NCBI GenBank assembly: GCA_044376575.1
Contig: JBILKR010000001.1
Coordinates: 62,001 to 126,000 of the forward strand
Direction: 5' to 3'
Origin: BA4 sp044376575
GTDB taxonomy: Bacteria > Bacteroidota > Bacteroidia > CAIKAF01
DNA: 64,000 nt
The notes beneath the pieces were generated by a model that saw only the letters and a list, made by a program, of their open reading frames with translations, was not told the DNA's origin and ran no database searches. Within the stretch, counting starts at the first letter, position 1, and every line of letters starts with the position of its first letter. A program made the translations under genes and the position numbers. Shown here piece after piece: positions 9,570 to 19,403 of the stretch.

Positions 9570-12268
9570 AAATAAAATTACTTACCTCTGTTGCCGCCCT
9601 TTTTCTTATTATTTCAGCATCAGCACAACAGCCGATATTTTTTCCGGTTGAAGAGTCTGCGATTGCTATTGATCCGGGGACAAGAAAAATAATACCACAG
9701 AAATATCAATTATTTTCTGTTGATTTTAATGCAATAAAAACATATCTTAATCAGGCTCCCAACGAAAACATTCCCGGTGGTCTTGCGATTGCGCTGCCCA
9801 TGCCAGGCGGAACATCCGAGGTGTTTGAAATTTGGAATTACTCCATGATGGAAGAGCCTTTTGCTTCTGCACATCCATACATAAAAACTTTTTTAGGGCG
9901 GGGCAAGACCAATCCGTATGCATCCATTCGCCTGGATTATACTTTACATGGTTTTCATGCATACATCCTTTCTCCGTTTGGAACCATCAGCATTGATCCG
10001 TATGCTATAAACAATACGCAGCATTACATTTCTTATTATAAAAAGGATTTATCAAATATTCATGCTGAACATTTTTCATGTCATACAGAAGAGTCCGGAT
10101 TTCTTCTTCCTCTAGATAATGATAATAAAACGCTTTTCCCCAATGGTGGGACTCGCAGAGAATATCGACTTGCGCTGGCCTGTACAGGAGAATATGCAAC
10201 ATTTCACGGAGGAACCGTTGCCGGTGTTGCTTCAGAAATGGTAACAGCCATGAACAGAGTAAATGGTGTGTATGAAAGAGAGTTTGCCGCGAGAATGAAT
10301 ATTGTTGGAAATAACAACGGCCTGATTTATTTAAACGCTTCAACTGATCCATATACAAACAATGACGGTGGCGCCATGCTGGGACAAAATCAAACTGCCT
10401 GTAATAATGTGATTGGATCCGCCAATTATGATATTGGTCATGTGTTCAGCACCGGCGGGGGCGGGGTTGCATATTTGGCTTCGCTTTGTGACAACAATAA
10501 AGCCGGCGGGGTAACAGGTTTACCCTCTCCTGTAGGCGATCCCTTTTACATAGATTATGTTGCACATGAGATTGGGCATCAGTTTAATGGAAGCCATACA
10601 TTTAATTCAAGCAACGGATCGTGTGGCGGGGGAAACAGGTCCACTAACGATGCTTATGAGCCCGGTAGCGGTAGCACAATCATGGCTTATGCGGGAATTT
10701 GTAGTCCAGATAATATTCAAAATAACAGTGACGACTATTTTCATGCACGTAGTTACAGAACCATATATACTGAAATCGTAACCAATGAGCCATCTTGTCC
10801 AACAACATTCAATACCGGAAACAATCCGCCAACGGTAAATGCAGGGGTCGGTGGAAAATCAGTACCGATATCTACACCGTTTAAGCTGAAGGCCAGTGGT
10901 AGCGATGCCGATGGCGACGCAATTACTTTCTGTTGGGAGCAATATGATCTCGGCAGTTCAATTGCCTTAGCAACCGCTCCAACCAGTGGAACACCTCCAT
11001 TATTCAGAAGTTATGATCCCGACACTTCTACAACAAGATACTTCCCGCGGTTACAAACTGTTATTAATAATTCATCCGACAACAAAGAACGAATACCCAC
11101 CTATACCAGAATTATGACTTTCCGTTGTACGGTGCGCGACAATAGACCGAATAGCGGAGGGGTGAGCTTTGATACTATTGGCTATAATTTTACATCTCTT
11201 GCCGGGCCGTTCACGGTTTCTTCTCCTAATACTACCGGCGACTACTGGCTATCAAATTCTTCTCAAACTGTAACATGGAATGTGTCCAACACCAATGCTT
11301 CTCCGGTGAATTGCGCCACCGTGAACATTCGTCTTTCTATTGACGGGGGATATACTTATCCTTATCTTCTTGTTGCCGGAACCCCCAATGACGGAAGCCA
11401 GACGATCACTGTTCCGGCATTGCCCGGTACCTATTCAACTTGCAGGGTGATGGTTGAATCTGTGAATAATATTTTTTATGATATCTCGAATGCAAACTTT
11501 ACCGTTGCTCCAGGCGCGCCCTCTGCGCCGGTTGCATCTTTTACTGCATCAGACCTAGACATCTGTCAGGGACAATTTGTAAATTTTTCTGACCAGTCAA
11601 CTAACACTCCCACATCGTGGAGCTGGTCATTTGGAGGTGGAAGTCCAACAACATCGACACAGCAAAATCCGACCAACATTCAGTTCAATACAGCCGGCAC
11701 GTATGCCGTTTCTTTAACAGCATCAAACATAACAGGAAGCAACACATATCAGCAAAACATTACGGTTAATCCTCTGCCAACGGCTACATTTAGCATTACC
11801 CCGGCAAACAATAGTCTTTCCAACGGAAGCGCAACCGCAAACCCTACGGGAGGAACTCCCCCTTATTCATACCAGTGGATTAGTTCTCCAATTCAAAACG
11901 GGCAAACAGCATCTAATCTGCCCGCGGGAAATATTGGTGTAACCATTACCGATGCCAAGGGTTGCTCAAGAAATTATAATATAACAATACCAGATAATAC
12001 AGCGCTCTCAAATGATGATCTGATGAAATCAATCTCTGTATTTCCTAATCCGGCGAATGATTATATTAATATTCAGTTTACCTATTTAGCTTCAGAAAAA
12101 ATTAATATATCATTAATTAATGGGCTTGGACAAATCATCAGAACTGTTGATTGTTCTAATCAGATGAATGAGATAATTCCTGTATATGATTTGTCATCGG
12201 GTTGGTATTTGATAAAGATTGATGCAGACGGAATAATTGGCTATAAGCCCGTTTTGATTGCGAAATAA
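9566..12268 (+). CDS. Exported reprolysin-like zinc metalloprotease, T9SS type A
   Basis: This is a 900-residue secreted protease. A signal peptide (1-20, ending SASA-QQP) and a propeptide-like region (about 21-200) precede a metzincin catalytic domain. Its zinc motif HEIGHQFNGSH has ligands His334, His338 and His344, and a Met-turn (TIMAYAG) lies near residue 372. Downstream are Ig-like modules with Asp-rich DADGD loops, a PKD domain (about 655-735, SWSWSFGGG), a SprB-like repeat (about 740-805, GGTPPYSYQW) and a type A sorting domain (FPNPANDYINIQF to the end). Export by type IX secretion and action outside the cell are expected. The gene overlaps ribE by 4 nt. The domain calls are firm; the natural substrate is unknown. 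Confidence 0.9.
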   Translation: MKIKLLTSVAALFLIISASAQQPIFFPVEESAIAIDPGTRKIIPQKYQLFSVDFNAIKTYLNQAPNENIPGGLAIALPMPGGTSEVFEIWNYSMMEEPFASAHPYIKTFLGRGKTNPYASIRLDYTLHGFHAYILSPFGTISIDPYAINNTQHYISYYKKDLSNIHAEHFSCHTEESGFLLPLDNDNKTLFPNGGTRREYRLALACTGEYATFHGGTVAGVASEMVTAMNRVNGVYEREFAARMNIVGNNNGLIYLNASTDPYTNNDGGAMLGQNQTACNNVIGSANYDIGHVFSTGGGGVAYLASLCDNNKAGGVTGLPSPVGDPFYIDYVAHEIGHQFNGSHTFNSSNGSCGGGNRSTNDAYEPGSGSTIMAYAGICSPDNIQNNSDDYFHARSYRTIYTEIVTNEPSCPTTFNTGNNPPTVNAGVGGKSVPISTPFKLKASGSDADGDAITFCWEQYDLGSSIALATAPTSGTPPLFRSYDPDTSTTRYFPRLQTVINNSSDNKERIPTYTRIMTFRCTVRDNRPNSGGVSFDTIGYNFTSLAGPFTVSSPNTTGDYWLSNSSQTVTWNVSNTNASPVNCATVNIRLSIDGGYTYPYLLVAGTPNDGSQTITVPALPGTYSTCRVMVESVNNIFYDISNANFTVAPGAPSAPVASFTASDLDICQGQFVNFSDQSTNTPTSWSWSFGGGSPTTSTQQNPTNIQFNTAGTYAVSLTASNITGSNTYQQNITVNPLPTATFSITPANNSLSNGSATANPTGGTPPYSYQWISSPIQNGQTASNLPAGNIGVTITDAKGCSRNYNITIPDNTALSNDDLMKSISVFPNPANDYINIQFTYLASEKINISLINGLGQIIRTVDCSNQMNEIIPVYDLSSGWYLIKIDADGIIGYKPVLIAK

Positions 12269-12274
12269 CAGGGT

Positions 12275-14176
12275 CTAATATGCCCTTTCTTGCAAGCCTT
12301 CCATGTAATTGATGAATGCCCTGTTTACAACCTTAACGCCTCCGGGCGTTGGATAATTTCCTGTAAAATACCAATCTCCTTTATTTTTAGGACATGCTTG
12401 ATGTAGTGCTTCTACTTTTTGATAAACAATACTCACTTCTGCCTTGATTGTTGATGGTGTTAACAATGATGATATTTTTTTTGACAACTGTTCGTCTGTA
12501 AATGGCGCATAAATCTCCTTCACGGCATTTATTGCGGTGCCTGTTGGTTTGTTTAATTCTTCTTTTGCTTGCTTATAAACATTATCAATAATGTTCTCTT
12601 GTCCTGTTTCTTTTAACAATGCCATGGCAGCCCTAAACGCAACAAAATCCTTCAAACGAGCCATATCGATACCATAACAATCAGGATAACGAATTTGTGG
12701 TGCAGAAGAAACGATAATTATTTTCTTTGGAGAAAGACGATCTAAAATATTTAATATACTCTTCTTCAGGGTTGTTCCCCGCACGATTGAATCATCTATT
12801 AAAACAATGGTATCCTTATTTTTTTGAATGGCTCCGTAAGTGATATCATACACGTGCTGAACCATATCGTCTCTGCTTGAATCATTGGTAATAAACGTGC
12901 GTAGCTTTGCATCCTTGATGGCCAGCTTTTCAACCCGTGGTCTGAAGCTTAAAATTTCCTCGAGTGCTATTTCAGAAAGCGAATTGCCCGCTTTTAAAAT
13001 TTCGCTTTTTTTGTTTTGAATGATATAATCTTCAATGCCTTTTATCATTCCGTAAAAGGCAACCTCTGCGGTATTGGGAATAAACGAAAAAACAGTGTTT
13101 TTAACATCATATTTTATTTCTTTCAATACGTTTTCGCAGACTAATCTTCCCAACTCTTTTCTTTCTTCATAAATTTCTGCATCACTTCCTCTTGAAAAAT
13201 AAATCCGCTCGAACGAGCATGCCTTTCGCTCCAGAGAAGGCAAAATTTCTTCGTGAGATACGCTTCCGTTTGAACGAATAATCATAGCACTTCCAGGCGT
13301 AATCTCTTTTACCTGTTCGTAAGGAACATTAAAGGCTGTTTGAATGATTGGTCGCTCAGAACAAACCACCGCAACCTCTTCGTCGGCATACCAATATGCC
13401 GGACGAATCCCTGAAGGGTCGCGCACCACAAATGCGTCACCATTTCCTATAAGACCTCCTAATACGTAACCTCCGTCAAATTTTTTAAATGAGCGTTGTA
13501 ATATGTTTTTTATATCAAGATGGGATGATATCAGTGGAGAAATTTCTTTTTTGGAATAACCCTGCGACTTGAATTGGTGATAAAGAATTTCGTTTTCTTC
13601 ATCTAAAAAGTGGCCTATGCGTTCCATAATTGTTACGGTGTCCGCTTTTTCTTTCGGGTGCTGGCCTATATCAATAAGGTTTTGAAACAACTCATCAACA
13701 TTTGTGAGATTAAAGTTGCCTGCAACAATCAGGTTGCGGCTTTTCCAGTTGTTTTGTCTCAAGAATGGATGACAACTTTCAATCCCATATTTTCCATACG
13801 TTCCATAACGCAAGTGTCCGATAAAAACTTCACCAGTATAAGGCATGTTATTTACAAGCCATTCAACATCATCAAATTTTGAAGAATCTTTTTCAATCAA
13901 CTCTTCAAAGCGTTTGTTGATCTTTTTAAAAACGTGTTGTATCGGCTGATTTTTTATTGATCTTCTTCTGCTGATATAACGTGTTCCGGGTGCTGAATTT
14001 ATTTTAATATTGGCCATGCCGGCACCATCCTGACCTCTGTTATGCATCTTCTCCATCAGAAGATACATTTTATTTATTCCATACAGCGGCGTTCCGTATT
14101 TTTCTTTAAAATAAGACAGGGGTTTTAACAGCCGCAAAACAGCTATTCCGCATTCGTGTTTTATTATATCACTCAT
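12275..14176 (-). CDS. purF: Amidophosphoribosyltransferase-like protein (long PurF form)
   Basis: This is a 633-residue class II glutamine amidotransferase fused to a phosphoribosyltransferase domain. PurF makes 5-phosphoribosylamine from PRPP and glutamine in the first committed step of purine synthesis. The N-terminal nucleophile lies in HECGIAVL (Cys9), followed by NRGQDGAG and GHLRYGTYG. The PRPP-binding loop is IVLIDDSIVRGTTLKKS, near residue 415. The protein is longer than classical PurF (about 460-500), with an insertion in the N-terminal half and a C-terminal extension of about 100 residues. Bacteroidota carry such long forms, and some also have a classical PurF. Start: ATG at 14176, with TAnnTTTG 9 nt upstream. 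Whether this is the only PurF in the cell is not visible here. Confidence 0.8.
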   Translation of the reverse strand: MSDIIKHECGIAVLRLLKPLSYFKEKYGTPLYGINKMYLLMEKMHNRGQDGAGMANIKINSAPGTRYISRRRSIKNQPIQHVFKKINKRFEELIEKDSSKFDDVEWLVNNMPYTGEVFIGHLRYGTYGKYGIESCHPFLRQNNWKSRNLIVAGNFNLTNVDELFQNLIDIGQHPKEKADTVTIMERIGHFLDEENEILYHQFKSQGYSKKEISPLISSHLDIKNILQRSFKKFDGGYVLGGLIGNGDAFVVRDPSGIRPAYWYADEEVAVVCSERPIIQTAFNVPYEQVKEITPGSAMIIRSNGSVSHEEILPSLERKACSFERIYFSRGSDAEIYEERKELGRLVCENVLKEIKYDVKNTVFSFIPNTAEVAFYGMIKGIEDYIIQNKKSEILKAGNSLSEIALEEILSFRPRVEKLAIKDAKLRTFITNDSSRDDMVQHVYDITYGAIQKNKDTIVLIDDSIVRGTTLKKSILNILDRLSPKKIIIVSSAPQIRYPDCYGIDMARLKDFVAFRAAMALLKETGQENIIDNVYKQAKEELNKPTGTAINAVKEIYAPFTDEQLSKKISSLLTPSTIKAEVSIVYQKVEALHQACPKNKGDWYFTGNYPTPGGVKVVNRAFINYMEGLQERAY

Positions 14177-14185
14177 ATTGGTTCG

Positions 14186-14193
14186 CAAAAATA
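14186..14193 (-). promoter_or_regulatory. Promoter -7 box of the purF-like gene
   Basis: TATTTTTG on the minus strand is a perfect TAnnTTTG box 9 nt before the ATG at 14176. This supports that start over the TTG at 14188, which would lie inside the box. Confidence 0.5.
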
Positions 14194-14244
14194 CTGATTA
14201 ATGTTCAGATACCTTTACTGGTTGATATCTCGTTAATAAAATCA

Positions 14245-17200
14245 ATGGAATTAACCAGGAATAATGATTACACGAATTTTAAATATCTTTACATACATCA
14301 TAGTGTGTTCCGTTTGAAAAGAATTTTCTTATTCGGCATATTCTTAATTCCATTATTTATAAGCGGACAGCGTTCGCTTTTCATAGAAAACAAGGGACAA
14401 TGGGATTCCAGGGTATTATTCCGCGCAGAGATTCCGGGCGGCGAACTGTTTTTAGAAAAGACCGGACTAACCTACCATTTCTGGGATGAAGAAAAACGCT
14501 CTGAACTCATTGAAAAGATGCACCACAGAGAAGGAGAAAGCGTTAAGGATGGGGTTGTTCAATCGCATGTTGTTCGTGTTTCATTCATTGGATCTCAAGA
14601 TGATCCTGCGGTGATTAAAGAAAAGCCTTCGACACATTATTACAATTATTTTCTGGGGAACGATGTTTCCCGATGGGCAACCAATGTGCTAGCATACTCT
14701 TGTATTACATATTCATCCGTTTACCCTGGCATTGATTTTAAAATTTACAATTCAGAGGGCGGTTTAAAATATGATTTTATTGTTCAGCCGGGCGCAGACC
14801 ATACTAAAATTAAATTGCGATATGACGGACAGGACGAAATAAAATCAGAACAAGGAGAATTGAATGTAATGCACTCAACCGGAAAAATTATTGAGAAAAA
14901 ACCGGAGAGTTTTTTAAAATCTTCAGCAACAAAAACTCCAGTTAGAAGCGAATATGTGCTGAAAAAAAATATTGTCAGTTTTAAGGTTTCTGATAATTCT
15001 TCGTCGAACGATACCCTAATTATTGATCCGGCATTAATTTTTTCGACCTATTCGGGGTCGCAATCAGATAACTGGGGTTTTACGGCTACATATGATAGCC
15101 AGGGAAATATGTATGGAGGCGGAATTGTACTCGCAGCCAATGCGTATCCGAATGTTACCGGTTCATACCAGCAGATATACGGAGGGGGTATTTACGATAT
15201 CCTTATTGGCAAATACAACAGCAACGGATCTACACTTCTATATTACACTTATCTTGGCGGAGGTGCTGCTGAGGCACCGTTTAGTTTAGTGTGTAATGAA
15301 AATGATGATTTATATATACTTGGAATTACTGGTAGTGGAAATTTTTCTGTAACTCCAGGTGCCTATCAGACGGTTTTTAAAGGTGGTCCCTCGGCAGGTG
15401 TTTTTGCGCTGAACGGAAATGATTATCCGAATGGTTCAGATATTTTTGTTTCAAAATTAAATGCGGCAGGAAACATTTTAATTGGCTCAACATTTATTGG
15501 TGGAACAAATAACGACGGACTAAATACCGGCTCAACGCTCAAACATAATTATGCTGATGAATTTAGAGGAGAAATTATCGTAGACGCAAACGATCAATGC
15601 TATATTGCTTCCAGCACCCAATCATCTAACTTTCCTGTTGTCGGGGCAAATCAGATCAATTTTGGAGGGGCGCAGGATGCTGTTATATTCAAGCTTAATG
15701 GGGGCCTAAACAATCTTCTTTGGAGCACATATAATGGTGGTGCCGGATTTGAAGCGGGGTATTCTCTTAAATTAAATGATGCGGGCGATTTGTATGTCAC
15801 AGGAGGAACAAATAGCCCTAATTTCTTAACTACGCCCGGCGTTATTCAACAAAATTTCAGCGGCGGGACAGAGGGTTTTATTACCAGATATTCGGCTGGT
15901 GGCGCTCTGCTTAATTCTACGTTTTTAGGAACCGCGGGTTACGATCAGTCATACATTTTACAGCTAGACGATGCCGGCAATGTATATTCCGTTGGCCAAA
16001 CTACGGGGTCTTATCCTGTGATTAATGGCCCTACAGGAAGTATATACAGCAACCCCAACAGCGGACAGTTTATTCATAAATTAAATCCCACATTAACACA
16101 AACAATTTTTTCAACTGTATTTGGAAGAGGCGTGCCGGGACAGGTTGATATTGTGCCTACCGCGTTTTTGGTGGATGTCTGCAATCATATTTATGTTTCC
16201 GGTTGGGGCGGTAATGTAAATCAGGGTTTTGGTGGCGGCAGCACAACCGGTCTTCCGGTAACGCCTAATGCTTATCAACCCAGCACTACAGGAAGTGATT
16301 TTTATTTTATCGTGCTTGACGAAAACGCTACCGGATTAATTTATGCTTCCTTTTTTGGCGGAGGAGTTTCGGCTGAGCACGTAGATGGCGGTACAAGCCG
16401 TTTTGATCCTGATGGAATTGTGTATCAGGCTGTGTGTGCCGGCTGCGGCAGTTATGATGATTTCCCGACAACCCCGGGAGCCTGGTCAAATACAAATAAT
16501 TCCAATAACTGCAACATGGGGGTTTTTAAATTTGACGTTTCTGATTTTACCGCAATTATTGATCCCGTAACGCCTACCGTTACATGTATAAATAATACAA
16601 TTATTTTACAAAACAACAGTACCGGAGGAAGTAATTTTTACTGGGACCTCGGAGATGGGAATATAAGCACGTCTCCAACAGTAAATCACACCTACCTCTC
16701 CCCTGGAACCTATAACGTATTGTTGATTGTTTCTGATCCTCAGTCATGTGTGCTTGCTGATACGGCTTCGCTGACGATAGTAGTTGAGGGAGCTCCGGTT
16801 GCAATGATTGATCCTGTTTCTCCGATATGTCCAGGCGAAAGTGTTACGCTTCAAGCCTCTGGAGGAAACAATTATTTATGGCAGGCCTCTCCTTCGTTGA
16901 GCGCACTTGGGATTCCGAGCCCCCTGGCGAATCCCGCCCAGTCAACACAATATATCGTAACCGTATCAAATAATTGTGGTTCTGATACTGCTAGCGTTTT
17001 TGTTAATGTTGTAGATTTTAATCCTGCGGTCAATTCTTCTGATACCATTTGTATAGGAAATACAATTCAGCTATCTGCACAGGGGGGTGTTTCATATAGC
17101 TGGTCTCCTGCAGGCGGATTAAACGACGCGAACTTACCCAATCCAATCGCATCTCCAACAAACAACACCACCTATACTGTAACGATTACTGATGCCGATG

Positions 17201-18189
17201 GCTGTTCTGCTGCGCTAAACACTACAATTGTGGTTGAAAACCCGCCACAGGCCAATGCCGGCGCTGACCAAACTATTTGTTTCGGCGAATCAGCCCAATT
17301 GATTGCAACAGGAGGGAGCGCTTTTGTTTGGAGCCCTCCTCTTTTTTTAAATAACACCACCATTCCCAATCCGGTGAGCTCGCCCTTACAAACAACGCAG
17401 TATATTGTATCTGCCAATAACTCTTGTGGCGGGGATTTAGATTCGGTTTGGGTATATGTAATTCGTATAGATCCCGCTTCAAGCCCAGATACCATCATTT
17501 GTCCCGGCACCGCAGTACAGCTATGGTCAACGGGGGGCGTTTATTATCTCTGGGAGCCTGCAATCGGATTGTCTTCAACATCAACAGATACGGTAATGGC
17601 AACTCCAATGACAAGCACATTATATACTGTTCTTGTTACAGATACAAATGGCTGCAGCGAAACCGACTCGGTTTTTGTTACGCTGTTTCCTTCACAATCA
17701 ATAAATCTTGCGAATGCCATAGATATTCCTTTTGGCGGAAGCGCAACACTTTATGCTTCGGGCGAAGGAACATTCATCTGGTCACCCGATTCTTTTCTGA
17801 CCTGTAACAACTGTAATCAACCTATCGCCAGTCCATTCACATCCACACAATACTTTGTAACGCTAACCGATGCAAATGGCTGTGCATTTTATGATTCTAT
17901 CTGGGTTTTTGTAGAGGGTTCTTTGTATGTGCCAAATACATTTACTCCTAACATGGATGGAATGAATGAACTTTTCCTTGCTCAGGGCGTCGAAATAAAT
18001 CATTTTGAAATGTGGATATTTAATCGATGGGGAGAAGAAATATTCAAATCGGATAATTTGAACGTGGGCTGGGACGGCACACACCGCGGACTTAAATCAC
18101 CCATGGGCGTCTATGCTTGGAAAATTTATTATACTGAACTTTCTGGAAAAGAGGGTTTGCTGATTGGACACGTCACCCTCTTGAGATAA
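14245..18189 (+). CDS. Giant T9SS type B protein: propeller repeats plus Ig array
   Basis: This is a predicted surface protein of 1314 residues. A hydrophobic signal segment (about 28-42, ending ISG-QRS) leads into a DUF7948-type N-terminal domain (about 45-265, FIENKGQWDSRVLF). Next comes a long SBBP-like beta-propeller region (about 270-780) built from repeats such as DAGNVYSVG and LYVTGGTNSPNF, then a PKD domain (YWDLGDGN, about 795-860), five tandem Ig-like modules of about 70 residues, and a C-terminal type B sorting domain (VPNTFTPNMDGMNE, FNRWGEEIF). Type IX export to the cell surface is expected. The start codon is uncertain: the ATG at 14245 gives a long n-region before the signal peptide. 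The function is probably adhesion or polymer binding, by inference only. Confidence 0.88.
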   Translation: MELTRNNDYTNFKYLYIHHSVFRLKRIFLFGIFLIPLFISGQRSLFIENKGQWDSRVLFRAEIPGGELFLEKTGLTYHFWDEEKRSELIEKMHHREGESVKDGVVQSHVVRVSFIGSQDDPAVIKEKPSTHYYNYFLGNDVSRWATNVLAYSCITYSSVYPGIDFKIYNSEGGLKYDFIVQPGADHTKIKLRYDGQDEIKSEQGELNVMHSTGKIIEKKPESFLKSSATKTPVRSEYVLKKNIVSFKVSDNSSSNDTLIIDPALIFSTYSGSQSDNWGFTATYDSQGNMYGGGIVLAANAYPNVTGSYQQIYGGGIYDILIGKYNSNGSTLLYYTYLGGGAAEAPFSLVCNENDDLYILGITGSGNFSVTPGAYQTVFKGGPSAGVFALNGNDYPNGSDIFVSKLNAAGNILIGSTFIGGTNNDGLNTGSTLKHNYADEFRGEIIVDANDQCYIASSTQSSNFPVVGANQINFGGAQDAVIFKLNGGLNNLLWSTYNGGAGFEAGYSLKLNDAGDLYVTGGTNSPNFLTTPGVIQQNFSGGTEGFITRYSAGGALLNSTFLGTAGYDQSYILQLDDAGNVYSVGQTTGSYPVINGPTGSIYSNPNSGQFIHKLNPTLTQTIFSTVFGRGVPGQVDIVPTAFLVDVCNHIYVSGWGGNVNQGFGGGSTTGLPVTPNAYQPSTTGSDFYFIVLDENATGLIYASFFGGGVSAEHVDGGTSRFDPDGIVYQAVCAGCGSYDDFPTTPGAWSNTNNSNNCNMGVFKFDVSDFTAIIDPVTPTVTCINNTIILQNNSTGGSNFYWDLGDGNISTSPTVNHTYLSPGTYNVLLIVSDPQSCVLADTASLTIVVEGAPVAMIDPVSPICPGESVTLQASGGNNYLWQASPSLSALGIPSPLANPAQSTQYIVTVSNNCGSDTASVFVNVVDFNPAVNSSDTICIGNTIQLSAQGGVSYSWSPAGGLNDANLPNPIASPTNNTTYTVTITDADGCSAALNTTIVVENPPQANAGADQTICFGESAQLIATGGSAFVWSPPLFLNNTTIPNPVSSPLQTTQYIVSANNSCGGDLDSVWVYVIRIDPASSPDTIICPGTAVQLWSTGGVYYLWEPAIGLSSTSTDTVMATPMTSTLYTVLVTDTNGCSETDSVFVTLFPSQSINLANAIDIPFGGSATLYASGEGTFIWSPDSFLTCNNCNQPIASPFTSTQYFVTLTDANGCAFYDSIWVFVEGSLYVPNTFTPNMDGMNELFLAQGVEINHFEMWIFNRWGEEIFKSDNLNVGWDGTHRGLKSPMGVYAWKIYYTELSGKEGLLIGHVTLLR
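16815..17916 (+). repeat. Five tandem Ig-like modules inside the surface protein gene
   Basis: There are five consecutive modules, each about 215-220 bp. Each has an opening such as ICPGESVTLQASGG, a central WSP/WEP tryptophan, an N-P-x-A/S-x-P segment and a closing TQYIVTVSNNCG-like strand. Copies begin near PVSPICPGE, SDTICIGN, ADQTICFGE, PDTIICPGT and IDIPFGGS. The protein repeats are evident, but the DNA copies are diverged, so the array is old rather than freshly duplicated. Confidence 0.75.
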
Positions 18190-18193
18190 TTTA

Positions 18194-18709
18194 TTATTTT
18201 ATAAACAAGGCTTTGAGTTCTGTTGCTTCCTCGGGCTTCATTTTCCCTGCAAGAATTAAGCTCAGTTGACGGCGTCTCAGGGCCCCATCGTATCTCATCT
18301 TTTCCTCTTCCGTTTCCGGATTTAATGGGGGCACATGAATAGGATTGCCTAGCTGATCAACAGCAACAAAGGTATAAATGGCTTCATTACATTTGGTCTT
18401 CTTTCCTGTATTAAAATCTTCTACAAAAACGTCGATAAATATTTCCATCGACGAATTAAATGACCGCGACACTTTTGCTTCAAGCGTTACAATGTCTGCT
18501 AATTTTATGGGGTGCTGAAAAGCAACATTATTAATTGAAGCAGTTACACACACCCGCTTACAGTGACGATGTGCTGAAACGCTTGCAATTTCATCCATCC
18601 AGGCCAGTAACTGTCCGCCAAATAAATTCCCCAGCGTATTTGTATCATTAGGCAATACAACTTTTGTCGTAACAGCAAGTGTTTCTTTTGGTGTTTTTGG
18701 TGTTAACAT
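18194..18709 (-). CDS. Acyl-CoA thioesterase (hotdog fold)
   Basis: This is a 171-residue single hotdog-domain protein of the YciA/cytosolic acyl-CoA thioesterase type, which hydrolyses acyl-CoA to free acid and CoA. The motif NTLGNLFGGQLLAWMDEIASVSAHRHC (given here in parts: GNLFGGQLL, WMDEIA, about 27-43) contains the Gly-Gly-Gln turn and the catalytic Asp of the family. QHPIKLADIVTLEAKV follows in the second strand set. It lies last in a run after the TPR gene (15 nt gap) and is convergent with the giant surface gene, only 4 nt apart. Chain-length preference is unknown. Confidence 0.88.
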   Translation of the reverse strand: MLTPKTPKETLAVTTKVVLPNDTNTLGNLFGGQLLAWMDEIASVSAHRHCKRVCVTASINNVAFQHPIKLADIVTLEAKVSRSFNSSMEIFIDVFVEDFNTGKKTKCNEAIYTFVAVDQLGNPIHVPPLNPETEEEKMRYDGALRRRQLSLILAGKMKPEEATELKALFIK

Positions 18710-18723
18710 ATCTTGATGGGGTC

Positions 18724-19401
18724 TTATTTGGTGTTTAATTTTTCGAGGTTGTTTTTGGGTAAAAGAAAATCAGGAGATAGCTGTAATGCCTGTTTAAAAT
18801 ACTTTTCCGCGTTTTCCATTTTTCCCATTTCGGCTGATGCCATTCCCAAAACATTAGACGTGGCTGCCTGATAGGATACATCTTGATAATAATCATCTGA
18901 AATTGTTAGGCGAACATTAGATTGTGCTGCTTCTTTCATCGATAAAAGTTTTTCCCCAGTGCTAAAACATTCTGCAAATCTTTTTAATCTGTATTGCAAC
19001 GAGAGAATAGAATATAATAAGGATGGTAGCGGTTTTTGAACAGCGAGTTTTTCGTATAATTCTAATGATTCTTTAAAGGCTGAGATGCGCTCAAAAGAAG
19101 AGGCTACCACTTCCATCACAAGTAGATTATTTTCATTCGTTTTCAATATTTCTTTTCCGACTGTTATCGACTGAACATAATTACCTTGTGTATAATAAAT
19201 TAAGCACAATGTATCTTTCCAAGATGTATTTTCGGGCTGGGACACAAGTATTTGATATACGGCAACCTTTGCAATATCAAGGTCTCCATATAATATTGCT
19301 TTTTTGTAAATATCCTCGGGTAATGCCTGGGGTTTTGTTTTTTGCACCCACCCGTTAAGCGTTAAAATTGAAAGGATGATTAATAAAAAGGCTTTTTTCA
19401 T
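18724..19401 (-). CDS. Exported TPR-repeat protein
   Basis: This is a 225-residue protein with a signal peptide (about 1-18, MKKAFLLIILSILTLNG) and at least three tetratricopeptide-like repeats, seen in the helical spacing of the YYTQGNYVQSITVG, SFERISAFKESLELY and MGKMENAEKYFKQALQL segments. It should lie in the periplasm or at the outer membrane as a protein-protein interaction scaffold. It begins 2 nt after kdsB ends and is followed 15 nt later by the thioesterase gene, so the three are probably one operon. No specific partner can be named. Confidence 0.7.
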   Translation of the reverse strand: MKKAFLLIILSILTLNGWVQKTKPQALPEDIYKKAILYGDLDIAKVAVYQILVSQPENTSWKDTLCLIYYTQGNYVQSITVGKEILKTNENNLLVMEVVASSFERISAFKESLELYEKLAVQKPLPSLLYSILSLQYRLKRFAECFSTGEKLLSMKEAAQSNVRLTISDDYYQDVSYQAATSNVLGMASAEMGKMENAEKYFKQALQLSPDFLLPKNNLEKLNTK

Positions 19402-19403
19402 AT

